Below are positions 27,271 through 36,529 of a stretch of DNA of 64,000 nt, piece by piece. The notes under the pieces were generated by a model. It worked only from the letters and a program-made list of their open reading frames with translations. It did no database searches and had not been told where the DNA came from. Made by a program: the position numbers and the translations under genes. Numbering within the stretch: the stretch's first letter is position 1; every line of letters begins with the position of its first letter. Source of the stretch: Clostridium oryzae (GTDB taxonomy: Bacteria > Bacillota > Clostridia > Clostridiales > Clostridiaceae); the NCBI RefSeq assembly GCF_002029235.1, contig NZ_MZGV01000022.1, positions 1-64,000 of the forward strand. The letters run 5' to 3'.

Positions 27271-28053
27271 CTATACCTGTTTCTGCCTGCTTATTTCACT
27301 GCCTTCTAAAGCTTTAAGCTCTTCTATATATTCAACTGAATCAATCTGACAGCCTTTACCTATAACAATGTTTTTTCCTCTCACTACTTTAGCTTTGGTA
27401 TATTCAAGATATATATTATCTCCTTCTATGGTATCAGCTTCTACAAGCTTTATTGAAAAATCAAAAGCTTTTATTATCTTTGAAAAAATAGAGTTGTCAC
27501 TAAAATTATCTTTTATCTCTATCGTTTCTCCACCTATTTCTCTTGCTCTGCACCTTCCCCCTACAGCTACCTGAATTAAATCTCCGTTGAGAAGTCCATC
27601 TATTTTAAAGCTGCCTGATGATCTAAAAGTATCAGTTTCGCAATCCCCTTGAACCTTCAAGCCTCCAGACACGTTTACTTCTTCTGCATGTATATTATTC
27701 TCAACTGAAACGCTTCCAGAAGCTTTCAATAGCTTAGCTTCCAAATGTCCTTCAAATTTTGCAGTTCCACTTACTTTTATTTCATCAGCATTTATGTTTC
27801 CATCTACATGACTTGAACCGCTTGATTTAAATCTTTCTGTTTCTATATTTCCATTTATCTTTAACGAGCCGCTTGCATGTACATCGCTTGATTTTACATT
27901 ACCATTTATAGTTGTAGAACCACTTACATGTACTTCATTACATTTTATATCTCCATTTATTTTTCCAGAACCGCTTACCGAAACATTGTTATACTCACCG
28001 CCATTAGAACTTCCTGATCCTGAAATTTTAAGATCTCCCAAATATTCACTCAT
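27271..28053 (-). CDS. Bactofilin-like polymer-forming protein (YhbE/YhbF type)
   Basis: Repetitive beta-helical protein of 260 residues. Residues 8-165 are built of about 18-residue units with the pattern SGSxxxxGNxxxxxVxx (e.g. VHVSGSTTINGNVKSSD, FKSSGSSHVDGNINADE), as in bactofilins and YhbE/YhbF of Bacillus. A C-terminal region (165-260) forms a different beta-rich part (EADTIEGDNIYLEYTKAKVV). Such proteins polymerise into cytoplasmic or membrane-associated scaffolds. There is no signal peptide. Its upstream neighbour is a YhbD-type gene, matching the yhbD-yhbE-yhbF order known in Bacillus. Confidence 0.82.
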   Translation of the reverse strand: MSEYLGDLKISGSGSSNGGEYNNVSVSGSGKINGDIKCNEVHVSGSTTINGNVKSSDVHASGSLKINGNIETERFKSSGSSHVDGNINADEIKVSGTAKFEGHLEAKLLKASGSVSVENNIHAEEVNVSGGLKVQGDCETDTFRSSGSFKIDGLLNGDLIQVAVGGRCRAREIGGETIEIKDNFSDNSIFSKIIKAFDFSIKLVEADTIEGDNIYLEYTKAKVVRGKNIVIGKGCQIDSVEYIEELKALEGSEISRQKQV

Positions 28054-28252
28054 TCTACTTTATCCTCACTTTCAAATAATACTTAATTTATTTTCATATA
28101 TTTATAATGTAAGCAAATCATTACATTATTAATTGTAATTGCTTCCATTAATGTTGTCAATAAAATATTAAAATATTTTTTAAATAAATTGATTTATTTT
28201 GCATATTAATTAATTTTATTAATTATAAACTTAATTTTATAAATTATTCTTT

Positions 28253-28888
28253 TTATTTATCAAGTTCAATCAATTTAAGTTTGAGCTGCTCAACTATTTT
28301 AGATATATTAAGATTTAAAACAAGTTTTGCCTTATCTTCTAGATATATCTCTCCGTCTAATTGCAATAAAATGCTTATTCCTACACCGAGCTTTCTAATA
28401 AAAATCAATTCTGCATTTTTACCTGTAAATTTGCTGTAATTATCTTTTAGATTTTTAAGTATTCCAGCCGTTTCATCTAAGCTTACATTCCCAGACACCA
28501 ATGCTTCTTCCATCACCAGCATAAAAAGCAAGTTTTCAAAATTATAGTTTTGCACTGCTCCCGCCGTATCCTCATATATGCTTAATATTTCCTCGTTGAT
28601 AAGTTTATTGCTTAAAATTTCTTCTCTCGTAAGCTGCACTGATGTTGGATTTGACGAAAATTTCTCAGCTAAATCATCTAGTGATAAATCGTCCTTCATA
28701 TCCATAATTTTCGCTATTCTCTCGATTATTAATTTTTTAGGGAAGAAGGTCTCCTGTCCCGTAAATGAAGATTTTTTTATAAACCATTCCTCCGGAATAA
28801 TGTTCTTTCTCTTCCACCTATATAACTGACCATAAGAGATCCCCATAACTCTCAAAAGTTCTTTTTTTGAAATCAATTCTTCATCCAT
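28253..28888 (-). CDS. yhbD: YhbD-family protein with MerR-like DNA-binding domain (DUF4004)
   Basis: A 211-residue protein. The N-terminal 60 residues (ISKKELLRVMGISYGQLYRW, then FFPKKLIIERI) look like a MerR-type helix-turn-helix with wing. The rest is alpha-helical with no metal or effector motif that I can name. The family is annotated as DUF4004/YhbD and occurs next to bactofilin-like genes, as here. AGGAGG lies at ideal spacing before the ATG. A dyad operator sits between the -35 and -10 boxes of its own promoter, so it probably controls its own transcription and that of the bactofilin/exporter genes downstream. Confidence 0.78.
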   Translation of the reverse strand: MDEELISKKELLRVMGISYGQLYRWKRKNIIPEEWFIKKSSFTGQETFFPKKLIIERIAKIMDMKDDLSLDDLAEKFSSNPTSVQLTREEILSNKLINEEILSIYEDTAGAVQNYNFENLLFMLVMEEALVSGNVSLDETAGILKNLKDNYSKFTGKNAELIFIRKLGVGISILLQLDGEIYLEDKAKLVLNLNISKIVEQLKLKLIELDK

Positions 28889-28908
28889 ATTTACCCTCCT
28901 TTACTGAT

Positions 28909-28937
28909 AGTGTAACATAACATTGTTACACTGTAAA
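28909..28937 (-). promoter_or_regulatory. MerR-style promoter/operator of yhbD
   Basis: On the minus strand TTTACA (28932-28937), 17 nt, TACACT (28909-28914). A perfect dyad with 8-nt arms AGTGTAAC and GTTACACT separated by 8 nt (28909-28932) fills the spacer. The layout suits autoregulation by the YhbD helix-turn-helix protein. The ribosome binding site follows within about 10 nt of the -10 box, so the leader is very short. Confidence 0.65.
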
Positions 28938-29088
28938 GAGAGAAAGGTACATAACTTCGTTAAATATTAAATAAATTATTAATTTCAAAATTTTTAATTA
29001 TCGAATTAACTATAGGTTGCTTTGCGAAAACATAATTGATACGATGTTTATATACTATAGACTAGGTTGATTAAAAAGGGGCGATATT

Positions 29089-29706
29089 TTGAAAAATATT
29101 TTAGACACTATAAAAACAAATCCTGACAATTCTTCTCAGGCAATTGTTGTCCTTGCAGACGAATATGGAACAATAAATGCACATCTATATGCTTATGAAA
29201 AATCAGCTGCTACTTGGTCCTTATTTACCGATTGCAAAGCTATAATAGGTAAGGCAGGTTTTAAAGATGACAGGCATGAAGGGGATATGAGTACTCCTAC
29301 CGGCAAATATCATTTTTTATTTGCTTTTGGTTTAGTTGATAATCCAGGCTTAAAAATACCCTATAGAGTAGCAAGAGAAAATGATTACTGGGCTGCTGGA
29401 AGTACACTAGACAATTATAACGTATGGAAACATTATGAAGGTTCGAATCCAGAAAAGGATTTAGGCGGATATGAAAAACTGTGGGTGGAAGAACTATATA
29501 AATACGCAGCAGTAATAGACTTCAACTACAACACAGATAAAGTATTAGGAAAGGGAAGTGCCATATTCTTTCATATAGCACGTAAAAATAGCACAGGCAC
29601 AGCAGGCTGCGTCTCAGTTTCAGAAGAAGATATCCTCAAAATTCTGAAGTGGATGGACCCAGATAAAAAGCCATGTATTATCATGGGAGTTAAAGGACAC
29701 ATATAA
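29089..29706 (+). CDS. L,D-transpeptidase-like (YkuD fold) protein
   Basis: A 205-residue protein with the catalytic pattern of YkuD-type L,D-transpeptidases in its COG3786-like form: His162 in AIFFHIARKN and the nucleophile Cys174 in GTAGCVSVSEED. The upstream Gly/Thr-rich STPTGKYHF segment is also typical. Such enzymes make or edit 3-3 peptidoglycan cross-links. No signal peptide is visible, which is unusual for a wall enzyme. The start is TTG with AAAGGGGCG about 7 nt upstream; no ATG fits. It is monocistronic, divergent from yhbD, and followed at once by a hairpin repeat element. Confidence 0.8.
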   Translation: MKNILDTIKTNPDNSSQAIVVLADEYGTINAHLYAYEKSAATWSLFTDCKAIIGKAGFKDDRHEGDMSTPTGKYHFLFAFGLVDNPGLKIPYRVARENDYWAAGSTLDNYNVWKHYEGSNPEKDLGGYEKLWVEELYKYAAVIDFNYNTDKVLGKGSAIFFHIARKNSTGTAGCVSVSEEDILKILKWMDPDKKPCIIMGVKGHI

Positions 29707-29896
29707 AAAATGGTTGCACCCTATGTCGGCTAGTTCCGCTCGTTAAGCAATTTTACCGCATCTTTTAGTCAAATTTCCTAATGGCTCATAACTCGGCTAC
29801 ACCTCAAACAATTCGCCATCTTAACGGAAATTTGCCTAAAAGACACGGATAATTGCTAAACTCACTCCAAATGCCTCCGTCGGATGTAACCATTTT
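29706..29896. repeat. Long-hairpin repeat element (MITE-like)
   Basis: A non-coding palindromic element of about 190 nt. The outer ends AAAAATGGTTgCAcCC and GGATGTAACCATTTTT are inverted repeats. Inner arms of about 40 nt (from AGCAATT to CAAATTTCC, then TGGC) pair imperfectly with GCCA ... GGAAATTTG ... AATTGCT. The loop carries AACTCGGCTACaCCTCAAACA. The loop and right arm recur at about 37826-37910 without the left arm. Its left end overlaps the stop region of the L,D-transpeptidase gene. Confidence 0.75.
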
Positions 29897-29898
29897 TA

Positions 29899-30030
29899 AT
29901 GCCCTAACTCTTAATATTTACAAAATACTTTAATTTTATTAATTCTATTACCTTTCTATCTTAATTCACTAACTTCAAAATATATTACTGTCTCTTTTTA
30001 ACTTCTTCGTAAACACGCTGTACCGTTTTT
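29899..30030. repeat. Intergenic repeat block, copy 1 (132 nt)
   Basis: This matches 38001-38132 with about seven mismatches over 132 positions by hand alignment, in the same orientation. It starts ATGCCCTA and ends GTACCGTTTTT. On the minus strand it contains a short conserved open tail (VYEEVKKRQ, then stop), but conservation continues about 100 nt past that stop, so it behaves as a DNA or RNA element and not as a gene. Confidence 0.85.
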
Positions 30031-30128
30031 CCATTTAGCAACCACCTTTTCTCCTATTTAGTGGTGTATCTTGATATTAATTAAAAGTTATCCACAATTC
30101 GCAAAATACATAAATTCCTAGAGACTAA

Positions 30129-30330
30129 AAAAGGGAAGGAAGTGATTTCCGTCGGCTGGAAAATGCCTCCTCCAACCACTTCCGACCCTATGCATTTGCA
30201 AAGTATTATTTTCTATATTGCTTCTTCCAAATTATTCTTCTTGTTTATTTGTTAAATAGTATTTTCTTCAAAGTTACCTTAATATTACTTCGTATATTTT
30301 AATTACATTCTTCTCTCAGATTTATATTCT
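30129..30330. repeat. Second intergenic repeat module, copy 1
   Basis: A hairpin with GGAAGTG / CACTTCC arms (30138-30144, 30177-30183) encloses the sequence CCGTCGGCTGgAAAATGCC, also present at about 37610-37628. It is followed by AAgTATTATTTTCTATATT and TTACTTCGTATAtTTTAATT, both found again at 37670-37775. No gene is visible. Between this and the buk terminator (30331-30388) there is only AT-rich sequence with a short CAGCAATTCTGC/GCAGAATTGC hairpin. Confidence 0.7.
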
Positions 30331-30388
30331 CAGCAATTCTGCACAGCAGAATTGCTTCCTTCACTTTTCACTTTTCTCTTTTTTTATA

Positions 30389-30430
30389 AAAGCAAAGAAC
30401 CAACCTCATCACAGAGTTGGCTCTTTGCTT
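30389..30430 (-). terminator. Terminator of ptb-buk
   Basis: A stem AAGCAAAGAgCCAAC / GTTGGtTCTTTGCTT with one mismatch and an 11-nt loop is followed on the minus strand by TTATAAAAAAAG. It lies about 30 nt past the buk stop codon. The U-tract is short, but the stem is strong. Confidence 0.75.
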
Positions 30431-30458
30431 TATATCTTATATAAACACTCTTGTTCTA

Positions 30459-31529
30459 TTAAGCGTAAATCTTAGCCTTTTCCTGTCCGCTTAACACTCT
30501 TACTGCTCCTTCTGCTAATGCAAGAAGTTCATCTTCGCCAGGATATACTACTACTGGTGCAATAAATTTAACCATTTCTTCAATACCAGCTACTATATTT
30601 TCTCCGTAAGCAATACCACCAGTAAGAATTATAGCGTCAACTTTTCCATAAAGAACAGCAGCACATTTTCCTATCTCTTTTGCTACTTGATATATCATAG
30701 CATTAAGGATAAGCTGTGATTTTTTATCTCCTGCAGCTGCATTCTTTCTAAGGTCAATTATATTGTTACTGCCAAGGTAGCCAACAACTCCACCCTTACC
30801 ATTTATCTTCTTCTTAACTTCTTCATATGTAAACTCACCGCTGTAGCACATCTTTACTAGATCACCTACTGGAAGTCCTCCAGTTCTCTCTGGTGAGAAA
30901 GGGCCTTCACCATCCAAACCATTATTTACATCAACAACTTTTCCTTTTTTATGAGCTCCAACAGTTATTCCGCCGCCCATATGAGCTACAATAACATTGA
31001 CATCTTCATAAGCTTTTCCCTGTTCCTTTGCATATCTTCTTGCAACAGCCTTTTGATTTAATGCATGGAATATGCTTCTTCTGGTTATATCAGGCATTCC
31101 TGATATCTTAGCTACTTCATCAAGTTCATCCACAACTGTAGGATCCACTATGAAGGCAGGTATGTTATTTTCTTTTCCTATTTCATTAGCTATGATTCCA
31201 CCAAGGTTTGCAGCATGTTGTCCTTGAACACCAACTTTCAAATCTTCAAGCATCTTTTCATTAACTTCATAAGTACCGCCAGGGATTGGTTTAAGCATAC
31301 CGCCTCTTCCAACTACAGCATTAAATGTCTTTATGTCAAAACCTTTTTCCTTAACGACTTTAAGTATTACTTCTTTTCTAAAAGAAAATTGATCAGCGAT
31401 AGTAGCATATTTCTCAATTTCCTCTGTCTCATGTCTAAGGGTTTCAACCATAAGAGCTTTATCATCTTCGAAAACCCCTATTTTAGTTGATGTAGATCCC
31501 GGATTGATTACTAATATTTTATATGGCAT
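30459..31529 (-). CDS. buk: Butyrate kinase
   Basis: Converts butyryl phosphate and ADP to butyrate and ATP, the last step of butyrate fermentation. The 356-residue protein belongs to the acetate/butyrate kinase (ASKHA) fold: N-terminal phosphate-binding [12 protein letters not shown], central [14 protein letters not shown], and C-terminal [11 protein letters not shown]. The ATG at 31529 is preceded by GGGAGGAA and is preferred over an in-frame start five codons upstream. It lies 71 nt after ptb in the classic clostridial ptb-buk pair. Confidence 0.96.
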   Translation of the reverse strand: MPYKILVINPGSTSTKIGVFEDDKALMVETLRHETEEIEKYATIADQFSFRKEVILKVVKEKGFDIKTFNAVVGRGGMLKPIPGGTYEVNEKMLEDLKVGVQGQHAANLGGIIANEIGKENNIPAFIVDPTVVDELDEVAKISGMPDITRRSIFHALNQKAVARRYAKEQGKAYEDVNVIVAHMGGGITVGAHKKGKVVDVNNGLDGEGPFSPERTGGLPVGDLVKMCYSGEFTYEEVKKKINGKGGVVGYLGSNNIIDLRKNAAAGDKKSQLILNAMIYQVAKEIGKCAAVLYGKVDAIILTGGIAYGENIVAGIEEMVKFIAPVVVYPGEDELLALAEGAVRVLSGQEKAKIYA

Positions 31530-31600
31530 GTTTATTCCTCCCATATCTATATATTTAGGATTTTAATTTAAGCTCATTAAGACTATCTATTAAGTATATC

Positions 31601-32506
31601 TTATCTATCCTTAGCTACAAGTGCTGCCAAAGCTATTGAATATACTTTTGTTTCAAAGCTGTCTGCTCTTGAAGTTAATATTACTGGAGCAGTAGTTCCT
31701 ACCAATATGCCGCCGTTTTTGCAGCTAGCGGTAAATGTAAGTGTCTTATACATTGCATTAGCAGCTTCTATGTTTGGAAGCAATAATATATCAGCTTTAC
31801 CTGCCACAGGTCCAGTTATCTTTTTATGCTTTGCTGCTTCTTCAGATATAGCATTATCTAATGCTAACGGTCCGTCAACTATACATCCCTTTATCTGTCC
31901 TCTGTCACACATTTTAGAAAGTATTGCAGCATCTACAGTAGCTGGCATATCTGGATTAACAACCTCAACCGCACAGATTGGAGCAACCTTTGGCATCTCT
32001 ACACCAACAGCATTAGCAACTTTAACTGAATTGTTTATCATATCTTTCTTTGCCTTTAAGTCTGGATACATATTGAATGCTGCATCTGTTAAAAATATAA
32101 GTCTATCAAATTCAGGAAGCTCAAATACTGCCACATGTGACATAAGCTTACCTGTTCTAAGTCCAACCTCTTTGTTAAGTACTGATCTTAAAAAGTTAGC
32201 TGTATCAACTAAACCTTTCATAACCATATCAGTCACACCAGTTGAAGTAAGTTCTACAGCTTTAAGTGCTGCCTTTACATCGTTAGGTTCATTTACTATT
32301 TCAAATTGTGATAGATCCATACCTATCTTTTCTGCTACTTGTTTTATTAATTCTTCATTACCTACAAGTACTGCATCTACAATTCCTCTTGCCTTTGCTT
32401 CCTTGATTGCTTCTAGTACAGGTTCATCCTGTGCTACAGCAACAGCTACTTTTCTTGTTCTCTTGCTCTTTAACTTTGTTAATAAGTCATCAAAATTTTT
32501 AACCAT
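31601..32506 (-). CDS. ptb: Phosphate butyryltransferase
   Basis: Exchanges CoA for phosphate on butyryl-CoA to give butyryl phosphate. At 301 residues it has the family's usual length. It has the phosphate acyltransferase core (VAVAVAQDEPVLEAIKEAK, then the substrate-binding GILVGTTAPVILTSRAD near the C-terminus). GGAGGG precedes the ATG. It is upstream of buk and forms with it the energy-yielding end of butyrate production. An FAD-dependent dehydrogenase and cdaA-cdaR precede it in the same direction. Specificity for butyryl rather than acetyl groups is inferred from the pairing with buk. Confidence 0.95.
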   Translation of the reverse strand: MVKNFDDLLTKLKSKRTRKVAVAVAQDEPVLEAIKEAKARGIVDAVLVGNEELIKQVAEKIGMDLSQFEIVNEPNDVKAALKAVELTSTGVTDMVMKGLVDTANFLRSVLNKEVGLRTGKLMSHVAVFELPEFDRLIFLTDAAFNMYPDLKAKKDMINNSVKVANAVGVEMPKVAPICAVEVVNPDMPATVDAAILSKMCDRGQIKGCIVDGPLALDNAISEEAAKHKKITGPVAGKADILLLPNIEAANAMYKTLTFTASCKNGGILVGTTAPVILTSRADSFETKVYSIALAALVAKDR

Positions 32507-32613
32507 CGTATTCCCTCCAAAAAAACTATATAAAGATTGTATTATTCATTTCACTGCAGTCTTTGATTATATTTTAACAAATAAATTCATATTATATCGA
32601 TTTGTCGGAATTA

Positions 32614-34215
32614 TCAGAATTCATTACTATACCGGGTTATTATATTCTCTGCAACTTTGATTCCATCTACAGCAGCTGAAATTATCCCCCCAGCGTATCC
32701 AGCACCTTCACCAGCTGGATACAAGCCCTTTGCTGATATACTTTGAAGCTGTTCATTTCTTTCTATTCTCACTGGCGCAGATGTACGAGTTTCTATTCCT
32801 GTAAGCACTGCATCATTCATAGCAAAGCCCTTAATTCTCTTATCAAATTGCTGAATACCAATTTTTAGCATATCAATAACATAGCCTGGTAAACAATTAT
32901 TTAACAAAGAAAATGTCCAGCCAGGCTTATAGCTCGGTTCTACAGAACCTAATTTTTGGCTTTTTCTATCTTCCAAAAAATCTCCAATAAGTTGTATCGG
33001 AGCTAAGTAACGTCCTCCGCCTGCTTTATAGGCTAAATTTTCATAATATCTTTGAAAAGTCATGCCTTTAAGTGGGGATTTTCCCTCAAAATCTTCAGGT
33101 TTAACAGATACAACTAATGCAGAATTAGCGTTTTCTTTGTCTCTTTTATAAAGACTCATTCCATTGGTCACGAGTCTCTCATTTTCAGATGCTGCAGCTA
33201 CAACCTCTCCACCAGGACACATGCAAAAACTATAAACTGCCCTATTAATTTTATCATCAGTATATGCCAGTCTATAATCTGCAGCCTTAAGCCTTTTATG
33301 CCCTGCGTACTTACCATACTGAGCCTTATCAATAAATTGCTGCGGATGCTCCACACGTACTCCTATTGCAAAAGCTTTAGGAGTCATAAATATACCATTT
33401 TTATTAAGCATTTCATATGTATCTCTGGAGCTATGTCCTATTGCTAATATTATATTCTCACTGCATATCTCATTTCCATTTACTATGGCGGCTTTTATTT
33501 GTCCATCCTTTATAACAATGTCCTCCAGTCTGCTGTTAAAATGTACTTCTCCTCCTAACCTTTTAATCTCTTCACGAATGTTTTTAACCACAATTTTTAA
33601 AATATCTGTTCCAATATGTGGTTTTCCACTGTATATTATCTCTTCAGGGGCTCCTGCCTTAACAAATTCCTCCAGAACATAATCACATCTCGGATCTTTT
33701 ATTCGTGTGGTTAGCTTTCCATCAGAGAAAGTTCCAGCTCCACCCTCTCCAAACTGAACATTCGAGTTTACATCCAATTCACCGCTGCTCCAAAAATGTT
33801 CTATACTTTTTGTTCTTTCTTCTACTTGCCCACCTCTCTCAAAAATAATAGGCTTATATCCATATTCAGCCAAAACAAGCCCTGCAAACATACCTGCAGG
33901 GCCCATACCTATTATGATAGGCCTGTGATTAAGTTTAACTTTACCAGGCTGTACATTCTCCTTAAAAGTGCCTTCAAAGCTCATTATATCTTTATCCTTT
34001 AATTTAGATACTATCTTTTCACTATCATTACATTCTACTTCTACTGCATAATTAAAGTAGATATTATCTTTTCTTCTTGCATCCAATGATTCCTTTAAAA
34101 TTTTAACATTCCCAATATCTTTAATACTGAGTCTTAACTTTTTAGCTGCCTTATGTTTTATCTCGTCAATATCCTCATCTAAATTAAGTTTTATATTGTT
34201 AATTCTAATACTCAT
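32614..34215 (-). CDS. FAD-dependent dehydrogenase of unknown substrate (COG2509 type)
   Basis: Flavoprotein of 533 residues. An N-terminal region of about 90 residues (IKNIKLNLDEDIDEIKHKAA-like) precedes the Rossmann motif GMGPAGMFAGLVLAEYG (about 102-118), followed by IIFERG. A GEGGAGTFSDGKLTTR segment and a C-terminal GLYPAGEGAGYAGGI FAD motif are characteristic of this family of uncharacterised dehydrogenases. It is found in many clostridia near cdaA/cdaR or glmM, and here lies 14 nt after cdaR, so it is probably in that operon. The reaction is unknown. Confidence 0.85.
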   Translation of the reverse strand: MSIRINNIKLNLDEDIDEIKHKAAKKLRLSIKDIGNVKILKESLDARRKDNIYFNYAVEVECNDSEKIVSKLKDKDIMSFEGTFKENVQPGKVKLNHRPIIIGMGPAGMFAGLVLAEYGYKPIIFERGGQVEERTKSIEHFWSSGELDVNSNVQFGEGGAGTFSDGKLTTRIKDPRCDYVLEEFVKAGAPEEIIYSGKPHIGTDILKIVVKNIREEIKRLGGEVHFNSRLEDIVIKDGQIKAAIVNGNEICSENIILAIGHSSRDTYEMLNKNGIFMTPKAFAIGVRVEHPQQFIDKAQYGKYAGHKRLKAADYRLAYTDDKINRAVYSFCMCPGGEVVAAASENERLVTNGMSLYKRDKENANSALVVSVKPEDFEGKSPLKGMTFQRYYENLAYKAGGGRYLAPIQLIGDFLEDRKSQKLGSVEPSYKPGWTFSLLNNCLPGYVIDMLKIGIQQFDKRIKGFAMNDAVLTGIETRTSAPVRIERNEQLQSISAKGLYPAGEGAGYAGGIISAAVDGIKVAENIITRYSNEF

Positions 34216-34229
34216 TATTCCTCCAAATA

Positions 34230-35510
34230 TTACTGTTTTTCATCATTATCTACGACCGGTTTGTCCTCACTATTCTTAGCCGTATCTGTAGCTATTACCT
34301 TAGTTATAGTAACTTTAATTTTTTTTGGTGTGTACGAAGACATTTCTATATGGTTAGGAACTACAACATTCACAGGTATTGTATAAGTCCCCTCCTTCAG
34401 GTTCTTTAGATCTACAGTACACTTTATACTACTTTTTGATATATTGTCTACTAGATTAGCCGGTCCGATAAGCACCAGAGAAATACTGGTCAAATTAGCT
34501 TTATACTGAAGACCTTTGCCAAGATTCTGAAACAGTATATTGGAAGTCACATTTTTTTGACGTTTGCTATTAACACTTAATATAAGTTTAACAGTACTCT
34601 GACCAGATACTGTACTAACATTATCAGGCAACTTAAGTTTTGCATATAAACTCTTGCTTCCGTTTATGCTGCTTAAGTCTATATACTCAGTATCTATACT
34701 TGTTATATTATCTATGTCACGTCCACTTCCATATATAGCTATTTTATCAGGCTGACTAATAATAGATTTAAGTTCCATACTACTACTTATATTTCCCTTT
34801 GTTTTAATATTTATAGGTACAGTTTTAACCTTTTTTATAGGTATTACCACATCTACATTCTTAGGATTTATTTCAACTCCATCTACAACCCTATCTGCTG
34901 CATCATAAGCCTTTAATGGTACATTCATTTCCAAATCCTTACCTACAGCAGTCTGCGTTTTCATCTTTGCTGCAACATGGTCAACATTTTTTACATATTG
35001 TGATGGTCCGCTCACATATGCTGTAGTTTGCTTTGGTACGGGATCAGATGTCTTAAATCCATACTTTTCTTTAACAGGAATACTAACTTTGATTGGAACA
35101 CTCTTTTCAACCAGCTCATCTACATTTACCTGTACAGTTACGCTTCTTGGCTCAGTTATTACAACATTGTCAGGTTGATCCACCACCTCGACCGGAATGT
35201 AATTTGCTCCCTTTTTTAGAGCATAAAGGGATAAGTCTGCCTTTAGCTTAAAGTCAGAAGCCCTTAATTTGTTTACTTCAAGTACTGGTCCCTTTACCTT
35301 GATAGTAGTATAATACCTATTCTTTTGCAACAGCACCAATTTAACATTGGATAAAGAATTTATGTTTTCTATTTCAACTGGGACAGATATGTTCTTAGGC
35401 ACCTCTGGATTTTCAGTATTAGCTACATACAGCCATAATATAAAGGAAGCAATAAAACATACTATTTTTACAAGGAATCTTCTTTCCTTTTTATTATCCA
35501 ATCTAGCCAA
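34230..35510 (-). CDS. cdaR: CdaA regulator (YbbR-domain protein)
   Basis: Membrane-anchored extracytoplasmic protein of 426 residues: one N-terminal helix (about 13-29), then four tandem YbbR domains (about 35-400), and a short hydrophilic tail. YbbR proteins bind and modulate the diadenylate cyclase CdaA. The start is TTG with AAGGTGA at good spacing, inside the 3' end of cdaA (43-nt overlap), so translation is coupled. The pairing with cdaA is the main support for function. Confidence 0.92.
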   Translation of the reverse strand: MARLDNKKERRFLVKIVCFIASFILWLYVANTENPEVPKNISVPVEIENINSLSNVKLVLLQKNRYYTTIKVKGPVLEVNKLRASDFKLKADLSLYALKKGANYIPVEVVDQPDNVVITEPRSVTVQVNVDELVEKSVPIKVSIPVKEKYGFKTSDPVPKQTTAYVSGPSQYVKNVDHVAAKMKTQTAVGKDLEMNVPLKAYDAADRVVDGVEINPKNVDVVIPIKKVKTVPINIKTKGNISSSMELKSIISQPDKIAIYGSGRDIDNITSIDTEYIDLSSINGSKSLYAKLKLPDNVSTVSGQSTVKLILSVNSKRQKNVTSNILFQNLGKGLQYKANLTSISLVLIGPANLVDNISKSSIKCTVDLKNLKEGTYTIPVNVVVPNHIEMSSYTPKKIKVTITKVIATDTAKNSEDKPVVDNDEKQ

Positions 35511-36334
35511 TTTTTCACCTTCCCTCCAATGGTTGTTTCTTTGATATTCTGCCTTCTTTTCATTATTCTAATAAGTATATCCTTAAGTCTATCTTTATCA
35601 TAATTTCTTGTAAGTTTTCCATTTACAGACAATGATATTACTCCTGTCTCCTCAGAAACTATTATTACAAGTGCATCTGATATCTCTGTGATACCTATTC
35701 CAGCCCTATGTCTCGTTCCTAATTTTTTATTTATATCATTATTTGCTGTAAGCGGAAGCACACATCCAGATGCTAGAATTCTGTCATTTCTTATAATCGT
35801 AGCTCCATCGTGCAGCGGTGTGTTTACAACAAAAATATTCTCCAAAAGAGCTGAAGATACTATAGAATCTATCTGAGTTCCTGAGGTTACAACCTCATTT
35901 AATCCGGTTTTTTGCTCTATAACAATTAAAGCACCTGTTTTAGTCTTTGCAAGATTATCAACAGCTGTAACTATTTCTGTTATTACCTTGTCCATAATCT
36001 CATCATCTTCTAAAAGCACATGTTTCTCAGTAAAAGCAGTTCTGCCTATATGTTCAAGAACTCTTCTTATTTCAGGCTGAAATATTATAACAATAGATAA
36101 TACTCCTATAGTTATCGTTTTATTTAAAAGCATATTAAGCATAGTAAGATGTAATAAACCACTTATAGGAATAAGCATCACTATAAGTAATATACCTTTA
36201 ATCAACTGCTCAGCTCTTGTTTCCTTTACAATTGTATATGCCTTATAAAATATATATGAAATGACCAGTATATCCAGAACGGACCATATATCCATTCCTT
36301 TAACGGTATATAAAATCATGTTAAACAATTCCAA
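35468..36334 (-). CDS. cdaA: Diadenylate cyclase CdaA
   Basis: Makes c-di-AMP from two ATP. The 288-residue membrane protein has three N-terminal helices (about 15-90), then a DAC domain with the catalytic DGA (176-178, in LHDGATII) and GTRHRAG (206-212). All signature residues are present. c-di-AMP controls potassium and osmolyte uptake and wall integrity. It is followed by cdaR with overlap. About 2 kb away, on the other strand, a wall hydrolase is controlled by a c-di-AMP riboswitch. The usual neighbour glmM is absent from this operon. Confidence 0.96.
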   Translation of the reverse strand: MELFNMILYTVKGMDIWSVLDILVISYIFYKAYTIVKETRAEQLIKGILLIVMLIPISGLLHLTMLNMLLNKTITIGVLSIVIIFQPEIRRVLEHIGRTAFTEKHVLLEDDEIMDKVITEIVTAVDNLAKTKTGALIVIEQKTGLNEVVTSGTQIDSIVSSALLENIFVVNTPLHDGATIIRNDRILASGCVLPLTANNDINKKLGTRHRAGIGITEISDALVIIVSEETGVISLSVNGKLTRNYDKDRLKDILIRIMKRRQNIKETTIGGKVKNWLDWIIKRKEDSL

Positions 36335-36529
36335 TTTATGTCACCTCAAATTATTATTCTCATTTTAATTATACACTATTCTCGAGCTATAATGTATAAT
36401 CAATGTAGCTTTTTCTCAATTAATTTGTAGCTAAAATATTATTGCATTTAATAATGTGAGTTCTTTTAGAATATATGATAGAATATATTTGTACCATACA
36501 TATCTACTATTAAAGGATGGTGAACAGCT

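Noticed and set aside
29899-30030. Possible mini-gene ending VYEEVKKRQ on the minus strand, present in both repeat copies
   Set aside because: Identity between copies continues about 100 nt beyond the stop codon, and the upstream part is stopped at once, so the conservation is not that of a coding sequence.
29706-30330. CRISPR-like array
   Set aside because: The repeats are not regularly spaced short units; they are a few long modules in different order, and no cas gene is present.
31707-32660. Plus-strand open frame of over 300 codons
   Set aside because: It is the antisense of ptb, Ser/Thr-rich with low-complexity composition typical of a shadow frame; ptb on the other strand is fully conserved.
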